A stretch of DNA of 64,000 bases, from contig DATMSO010000089.1 of assembly GCA_035565335.1 (NCBI GenBank), forward strand, positions 25,764 to 89,763. The letters run 5' to 3'. This document shows positions 59,090 to 64,000 of the stretch, piece by piece. A program made the translations under genes and the position numbers. The notes under the pieces are model-generated. The model was given only the letters and a program-made list of their open reading frames with translations. It was not told the origin of the DNA and made no database searches. The stretch comes from Methylovorus sp035565335. Its GTDB lineage: Bacteria > Pseudomonadota > Gammaproteobacteria > Burkholderiales > Methylophilaceae. Every line of letters starts with the position of its first letter. Position 1 is the stretch's first letter.

Positions 59090-61825
59090 ATGAAACGCAT
59101 GCTATTCAATGCGACACAGTCGGAAGAACTTCGTGTCGCCATCGTCGATGGTCAAAAACTGATCGATCTCGATATCGAATCCGCTGGTAAGGAACAACGC
59201 AAGAGCAATATCTACAAGGGTATTATCACCCGCATCGAGCCTTCTCTTGAGGCTGCATTTGTCAATTACGGCACCGACCGTCACGGTTTTCTCCCATTCA
59301 AGGAAGTCGCACGCAGCTATTTTCAGAATGATAGCGATGGCCGCGCCCGTATCCAGGATGTGCTGAAAGAAGGCCAGGAACTGATTGTCCAGGTAGACAA
59401 GGATGAGCGCGGCAACAAGGGCGCCGCCCTGACCACGTTTATTTCTCTGGCTGGCCGCTACCTAGTGCTGATGCCGAACAACCCACGTGGCGGCGGTGTA
59501 TCGCGCCGCATCGAAGGCGAAGATCGCAACGAACTGCGTGATCTGATGGCCCAGCTGGAAGTGCCAAATGGCATGAGCATCATCGCCCGTACCGCCGGCA
59601 TTGGCCGCAACATTGAAGAGCTGCAATGGGATCTGAATTACCTGCTGCAACTTTGGACGGCCATCGAAGGTGCCTCCACCATGCAAAGCGGCCCTTTCCT
59701 GATCTATCAGGAAGGCAGCCTGGTTATCCGCGCTATCCGTGATTACTTCCAGCCAGACATCGGTGAAATCCTGATTGATACCGCGGATATTCACGAACAA
59801 GCCGTGCAGTTCATGAATCACGTCATGCCGGGCAATGTCTCGCGCGTGAAGCTGTATCGCGACGAAATTCCGTTGTTCTCCCGCTTCCAGATCGAGCACC
59901 AGATCGAAACCGCGTTTTCACGTGAAGTGCGCCTGCCTTCCGGCGGCGCCATCGTGATCGACCACACGGAAGCTCTGGTATCGGTTGACGTCAACTCCGG
60001 TCGCTCCACCAAGGGTAGCGACATCGAACATACAGCGTTCAATACCAATCTGGAAGCCGCTGATGAAGTCGCCCGTCAATTGCGCCTGCGCGATCTGGGT
60101 GGCCTGGTAGTCATCGACTTTATTGATATGGAAAACCAGCGCAATCAGCGCGAGGTTGAAAATCGTCTGCGCGATGCACTGCATCACGACCGTGCTCGCG
60201 TGCAGACCGGCAAGATTTCGCGCTTTGGCTTGCTGGAGCTCTCTCGCCAGCGCCTGCGTCCTAGCCTGGGTGAATCCAACCATATTCCATGCCCGCGTTG
60301 CCATGGCACCGGCCACATCCGCGGCATTGAATCCACTGCGCTGCATATCCTGCGGATTACGCAAGAAGAGGCGATGAAGGAAAACAGTGCGATTATTCAG
60401 GTACAACTGCCTGTTGAAGCCGCGACCTTCCTGCTAAATGAAAAGCGCGCCGAGATTCACAAGATCGAGCAACGCTCCGGTGTTCAGGTCGTGCTGATTC
60501 CGAATATTCACATGGAAACTCCGAATTACAACATTTCGCGCATTCGCAGCGATGATGTGAACGAAGAAACCAGCCGCGCAAGCTACCAGATGGTAGAACT
60601 GCCAACAGAGGGTGAATACAACCCTGCCGCTCAACAAGAAGTGAAAGCTGTGCGCGTGGAAGCCGCCGTCAAGGGCATTACCCCAGCATCGCCTGCCCCG
60701 ATTGCCACTGAAAAAGTGGTTGAGGTAGCAGCAGCGCCTTCCCTGTTTGGCCGTTTCAAAAACTGGCTGAGCAAAATCACCGAAACCAAGGAAGAAGTTG
60801 TCGCGCCAGAAACAACCAAACAGCGCTCTGACAACAATCGCAACAACCGCAACCAGTCGCGCAATGGCCGTAACAACCGCAACGGCCGTAATGGCGAGCG
60901 TGGCGAGCGCAGTGAGCGTCCAGCCGCGGAGCGTAATGCCGAACGTGGTGGTGAGCGTAATGCTGAGCGTGCAGAACGCACCGAGCGTCCAAGCAATGAG
61001 CGAAGCGAGCGTCAGGAACGAGGCAACCGTCAAGAGCCACGTCAGCAAGAAGCCCGTGAACCACGCCAACAGCAAAACCAGCAGCGTGCAGAACGTGGTG
61101 AGCCACGCGAAAAGCCCGCCATCGCCTCCCCTGCTCCTGCCGCAGCTGCGCAGCAACCCAATGGCGAAGCTGGTAATGAACCGCGTAGCCGTCGTGGTCG
61201 CAATGGTCGTCGTGAGCGTCCAGCACGTGAACCACGTGAGAACCAGGCTCGCAAGACCGGTGATGATGCCGCAATTGAAGGGGTCGTTGCAGAAGACGTT
61301 GCTCAGCAAATAGCTGCGCCAGTGGCCCAAGTGGAAGCTGTTGCACAAAACAAGGCTGTGCGTGAAGCCCCTGCTGTTGTTGAAACAGCAGCAGAGACTA
61401 ACGTCGTGGCTGAGCCTGTAGCCAAGGTAGTGGAGCCTCAGCAAGCCGATCTGGCGTTGGTAAGTGATGCATCTGCCCCTGTGGCAGCACCCGCTGCCGT
61501 AGCCACCGAGACGGCAGCCACCGCGGAAGTTGTAGCCGAAGTTGAGCCAGCAGCGGTAACTGAAAAAGCCGAAGCCGCGGACAAGCCAGAGAAAAAACCT
61601 CGTGCGCCTCGTCGTCGTAAGGCCGAAGCAGAAACCAAGCCACTTGATCTGGCGGCCAGTGGATTGCAACTGGTGGAAACCAAGGCAGGTGCGCCGGTAG
61701 CCGCGGCACCTGTGGAAACGGAACCAGCAGCACCACGTAGCCGCAAGCCGGCCGCATGGCAGCAAAAGGCAAGTAGCGAAGAGAGCGCTGAAGCTCCCCT
61801 CGTCTTGATCGAAACACAGAAGTAA
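59090..61825 (+). CDS. rne: Ribonuclease E
   Basis: 911 residues. The catalytic half (about 1-500) has the S1 domain (KSNIYKGIITRIEPSLEAAFV), 5'-sensor, catalytic Asp in SVDVNSGRSTKG and VVIDFIDMEN, and the zinc-link CPRCHGTGHI. The C-terminal 380 residues are low-complexity: Arg/Asn/Glu-rich repeats (GERGERSERPAAERNAERGG) then Ala/Val/Glu-rich sequence, probably the RNA-binding and degradosome-scaffold arm. ATG 59090 gives the canonical MKRMLFNATQSEELRVAIVD start. Confidence 0.95.
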   Translation: MKRMLFNATQSEELRVAIVDGQKLIDLDIESAGKEQRKSNIYKGIITRIEPSLEAAFVNYGTDRHGFLPFKEVARSYFQNDSDGRARIQDVLKEGQELIVQVDKDERGNKGAALTTFISLAGRYLVLMPNNPRGGGVSRRIEGEDRNELRDLMAQLEVPNGMSIIARTAGIGRNIEELQWDLNYLLQLWTAIEGASTMQSGPFLIYQEGSLVIRAIRDYFQPDIGEILIDTADIHEQAVQFMNHVMPGNVSRVKLYRDEIPLFSRFQIEHQIETAFSREVRLPSGGAIVIDHTEALVSVDVNSGRSTKGSDIEHTAFNTNLEAADEVARQLRLRDLGGLVVIDFIDMENQRNQREVENRLRDALHHDRARVQTGKISRFGLLELSRQRLRPSLGESNHIPCPRCHGTGHIRGIESTALHILRITQEEAMKENSAIIQVQLPVEAATFLLNEKRAEIHKIEQRSGVQVVLIPNIHMETPNYNISRIRSDDVNEETSRASYQMVELPTEGEYNPAAQQEVKAVRVEAAVKGITPASPAPIATEKVVEVAAAPSLFGRFKNWLSKITETKEEVVAPETTKQRSDNNRNNRNQSRNGRNNRNGRNGERGERSERPAAERNAERGGERNAERAERTERPSNERSERQERGNRQEPRQQEAREPRQQQNQQRAERGEPREKPAIASPAPAAAAQQPNGEAGNEPRSRRGRNGRRERPAREPRENQARKTGDDAAIEGVVAEDVAQQIAAPVAQVEAVAQNKAVREAPAVVETAAETNVVAEPVAKVVEPQQADLALVSDASAPVAAPAAVATETAATAEVVAEVEPAAVTEKAEAADKPEKKPRAPRRRKAEAETKPLDLAASGLQLVETKAGAPVAAAPVETEPAAPRSRKPAAWQQKASSEESAEAPLVLIETQK

Positions 61826-61864
61826 GTCGATACGGCCAGCCCTTAGGGGTGGTCAAATTAAAAC

Positions 61865-61892
61865 GCCCGTTCCAGATGGAACGGGCTTTTTT
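61865..61892 (+). terminator. Intrinsic terminator of rne
   Basis: GCCCGTTCC-AGAT-GGAACGGGC stem followed by six T, 40 bases after the rne stop codon. Confidence 0.94.
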
Positions 61893-61953
61893 CATGTGGT
61901 GCTTATTAAGAGTAACCTTGAACAAACCTCGGCGGGGATATTGCCTTGTAAGC

Positions 61954-63990
61954 TTAAGTCAGGATATCCGGTACATCTGTTCCATAAAACTTCGCCTTGA
62001 GTTTTTTAAGCTGATCGCGGAATTCCGCCGCCTTTTCAAACTCCAGATTCTGCGCACTGTCGTGCATGGATTTCTCAAGACGCTTCATTTCCTTGATGAT
62101 CTGTTTCTCGCTCAGGGCTTCATAGCTGGCCTGATCTTGCGCAGCCTGGCGCTCGCGCTTGGCGTCATCTTTGTCATATACGCCATCAATAATATCCTTG
62201 ATACGCTTGGTGACACCCTTGGGAACGATGCCATGTGCTTCATTGAATGCCATCTGCTTGGCGCGCCTTCGTTGCGTTTCATCCATCGCCAGCTTCATGG
62301 AGCGGGTAATCTTATTGGCGTAGAAGATCACAGTGCCATTCAGGTTACGCGCAGCACGGCCGGCTGTCTGAATCAGCGAGCGTTCCGAACGCAGGAAGCC
62401 TTCCTTGTCGGCATCGAGCACGGCCACCAGTGAGACCTCGGGGATATCCAGCCCTTCCCGCAACAAGTTAATGCCGACCAGCACATCAAACTCGCCGAGT
62501 CGCAAGTCGCGGATGATTTCCACGCGCTCCACGGTATCGATATCAGAGTGCAGATAACGCACTTTTACGCCATGCTCGGACAAATAATCGGTCAAGTCTT
62601 CGGCCATGCGTTTGGTCAGGGTCGTCGCCAGCACGCGCTCGCCCACCGCCACCCGCAGCTTAATCTCGGACAAGAGGTCATCCACCTGGGTATCAGCCGG
62701 TTTTACGGTGATTTCAGGATCAATCAGCCCGGTTGGTCGCGCCACCTGTTCCACCACCTGTTCCTGATGCGACGCTTCGTAATCCGCCGGCGTCGCACTG
62801 ACAAACACGCATTGCCGCATGATTCTTTCAAATTCTTCAAACCTTAGCGGACGGTTATCCAGTGCCGAAGGGAGTCGGAAGCCGTAATCCACCAGGTTTT
62901 CCTTGCGCGCGCGATCGCCTTTATACATGCCGCCAATCTGTGGAATGGTCACGTGACTTTCATCAATGATCATCAAGGCATTGTCCGGCAGGTAATCAAT
63001 CAGCGTGGGCGGCGCATCCCCCGGCGAACGGCCTGTGAGATGGCGACTGTAGTTCTCGATACCCTTGCAGAAGCCGATTTCATTCAGCATTTCCAGGTCA
63101 AACCGCGTACGCTGCTCGATGCGCTGCGCTTCAACCAGCTTGTTGTTCTTGACGAAAAAATCCACGCGGTCGCGCAGTTCCTGTTTGATGGTTTCCATTG
63201 CCCGCACCGTGGCTTCACGCGCGGTCACATAATGACTGGAAGGGAAAATGCGGAAATTGTGGATCTTGTTGAAGACCTGGCCGGTCAGCGGATCAAAGAG
63301 CTGAATGGTTTCAATTTCATCGTCAAACAGGCTGATGCGCACCGCCGTTTCACTGTTTTCCGAGGGGAAGACATCGACCACATCGCCACGTACCCGAAAG
63401 GCACCGCGCGCGAAGTCGAAGTCATTACGGTCGTATTGCATGGTGATGAGTTTATTCACGATGTCGCGCTGGCTCACCTTCATGCCCTGATGAATGTGCA
63501 GCACCATGCCATGGTATTCGCCGGGATCACCGATGCCGTAAATGGCGGACACAGTGGCGACGATAATGCTGTCTTCGCGCTCCAGCAGCGACTTGGTAGC
63601 CGACAGCCGCATCTGCTCAATGTGGTCATTGATGCTGGAATCTTTTTCGATAAAGAGATCGCGCGAAGGCACATAGGCTTCCGGCTGGTAGTAATCGTAA
63701 TACGAGACGAAATACTCCACCGCATTGTTGGGGAAGAATTCGCGAAACTCCGAATACAGCTGGGCAGCCAGCGTCTTGTTCGGCGCCATGACCATGGCAG
63801 GTCGCCCGGTGCGGGCAATGACATTGGCCATGGTGTAAGTTTTGCCGGAGCCCGTCACCCCCAGTAGAGTCTGGTATTGCATGCCCTGCTCTATACCGGT
63901 AATAAGTTTTTCTATAGCGGCAGGCTGGTCGCCCGCAGGAGGGAAAGGCTGATGAAGCTGGTATCGACTATTGGGGAAAGTAACAATCAC
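61954..63990 (-). CDS. uvrB: Excinuclease ABC subunit B (UvrB)
   Basis: 678 residues, near full length. Helicase motifs: TLLGVTGSGKTYTMAN (Walker A), the beta-hairpin EYFVSYYDYYQPEAYVPSRD that holds damaged DNA, MIIDESHVTIPQ, FVSATPADYE, RYLHSDIDTVERVEI and QTAGRAARN; the C-terminal UvrC-binding UVR motif is at about 635-670. Core of nucleotide excision repair. GTG 63990 (then IVTFPNSRYQLH) is the likely start; GTG 63999 or one beyond the window edge cannot be excluded. Confidence 0.93.
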   Translation of the reverse strand: MIVTFPNSRYQLHQPFPPAGDQPAAIEKLITGIEQGMQYQTLLGVTGSGKTYTMANVIARTGRPAMVMAPNKTLAAQLYSEFREFFPNNAVEYFVSYYDYYQPEAYVPSRDLFIEKDSSINDHIEQMRLSATKSLLEREDSIIVATVSAIYGIGDPGEYHGMVLHIHQGMKVSQRDIVNKLITMQYDRNDFDFARGAFRVRGDVVDVFPSENSETAVRISLFDDEIETIQLFDPLTGQVFNKIHNFRIFPSSHYVTAREATVRAMETIKQELRDRVDFFVKNNKLVEAQRIEQRTRFDLEMLNEIGFCKGIENYSRHLTGRSPGDAPPTLIDYLPDNALMIIDESHVTIPQIGGMYKGDRARKENLVDYGFRLPSALDNRPLRFEEFERIMRQCVFVSATPADYEASHQEQVVEQVARPTGLIDPEITVKPADTQVDDLLSEIKLRVAVGERVLATTLTKRMAEDLTDYLSEHGVKVRYLHSDIDTVERVEIIRDLRLGEFDVLVGINLLREGLDIPEVSLVAVLDADKEGFLRSERSLIQTAGRAARNLNGTVIFYANKITRSMKLAMDETQRRRAKQMAFNEAHGIVPKGVTKRIKDIIDGVYDKDDAKRERQAAQDQASYEALSEKQIIKEMKRLEKSMHDSAQNLEFEKAAEFRDQLKKLKAKFYGTDVPDILT

Positions 63991-64000
63991 ATCAAACACC

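Noticed and set aside
60434..61765. 443-residue open frame on the minus strand
   Set aside because: Arises opposite the low-complexity rne tail; composition bias keeps the frame open.

Overview
The window looks like a chromosomal segment of a betaproteobacterium, most likely a methylotroph of the Methylophilaceae (Methylovorus/Methylobacillus type). This is inferred from protein character, moderately high GC, a PQQ-dependent alcohol dehydrogenase and familiar neighbourhoods (rluC-HAD-Rieske-sppA beside rne; tsaE-amiC-mutL-miaA with queG and dapC nearby). No species assignment is possible from sequence reading alone. No rRNA, tRNA, CRISPR array, IS element or prophage was recognised.

Left part (1-11975): a truncated PQQ dehydrogenase, an ECF sigma/anti-sigma pair, then a B12-binding MerR regulator of the LitR/CarH photoreceptor family followed by nine tightly packed genes (two Cfa-type methyltransferases, DUF2878, DUF1295, a secreted DUF6134-like protein, lipocalin, acyl desaturase, FAD oxidoreductase, DUF1365). 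These look like one light/oxidative-stress-responsive membrane-lipid remodelling operon. An array of 11-bp TTG(A/C)ATAAGT repeats sits just upstream of the regulator and is the best candidate operator.

12.0-13.6 kb: an A/T-richer insert on the minus strand carries a leaderless lysozyme-like protein with an internal LysM domain, overlapping a secreted LprI-type lysozyme inhibitor. It reads like an orphan peptidoglycan-hydrolase effector and its immunity protein.

13.6-36.9 kb: mnmC, a TPR/O-GlcNAc-transferase-like gene, an EAL-CBS-GGDEF protein divergent from pilU, an EamA transporter, dapC, then the minus-strand run tsaE, amiC, a beta-CASP nuclease-like gene, a small monooxygenase, mutL (with an endonuclease motif), DUF817, thiD and miaA. 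queG diverges from tsaE with abutting start codons. It is followed by a three-gene set (GT-C transferase, polyprenyl-phosphate GT2, ChbG/YdjC deacetylase) that matches the logic of amino-sugar decoration of lipid A.

36.9-43.1 kb: a small secreted protein, two linked GH17 genes (one fused to a GT2 synthase) for a periplasmic beta-glucan, and a membrane protein with two palindromic elements upstream.

43.2-55.5 kb: glycogen/maltodextrin metabolism: a second EAL-GGDEF protein, ROK sugar kinase, two GH57 enzymes and glgC on the minus strand, with glgB and pgi diverging. No glycogen synthase gene is in the window.

55.5-64 kb: sppA, a Rieske protein, a HAD phosphatase and rluC on the minus strand, a long rne leader with hairpins, RNase E with a large low-complexity tail, and uvrB at the window edge.
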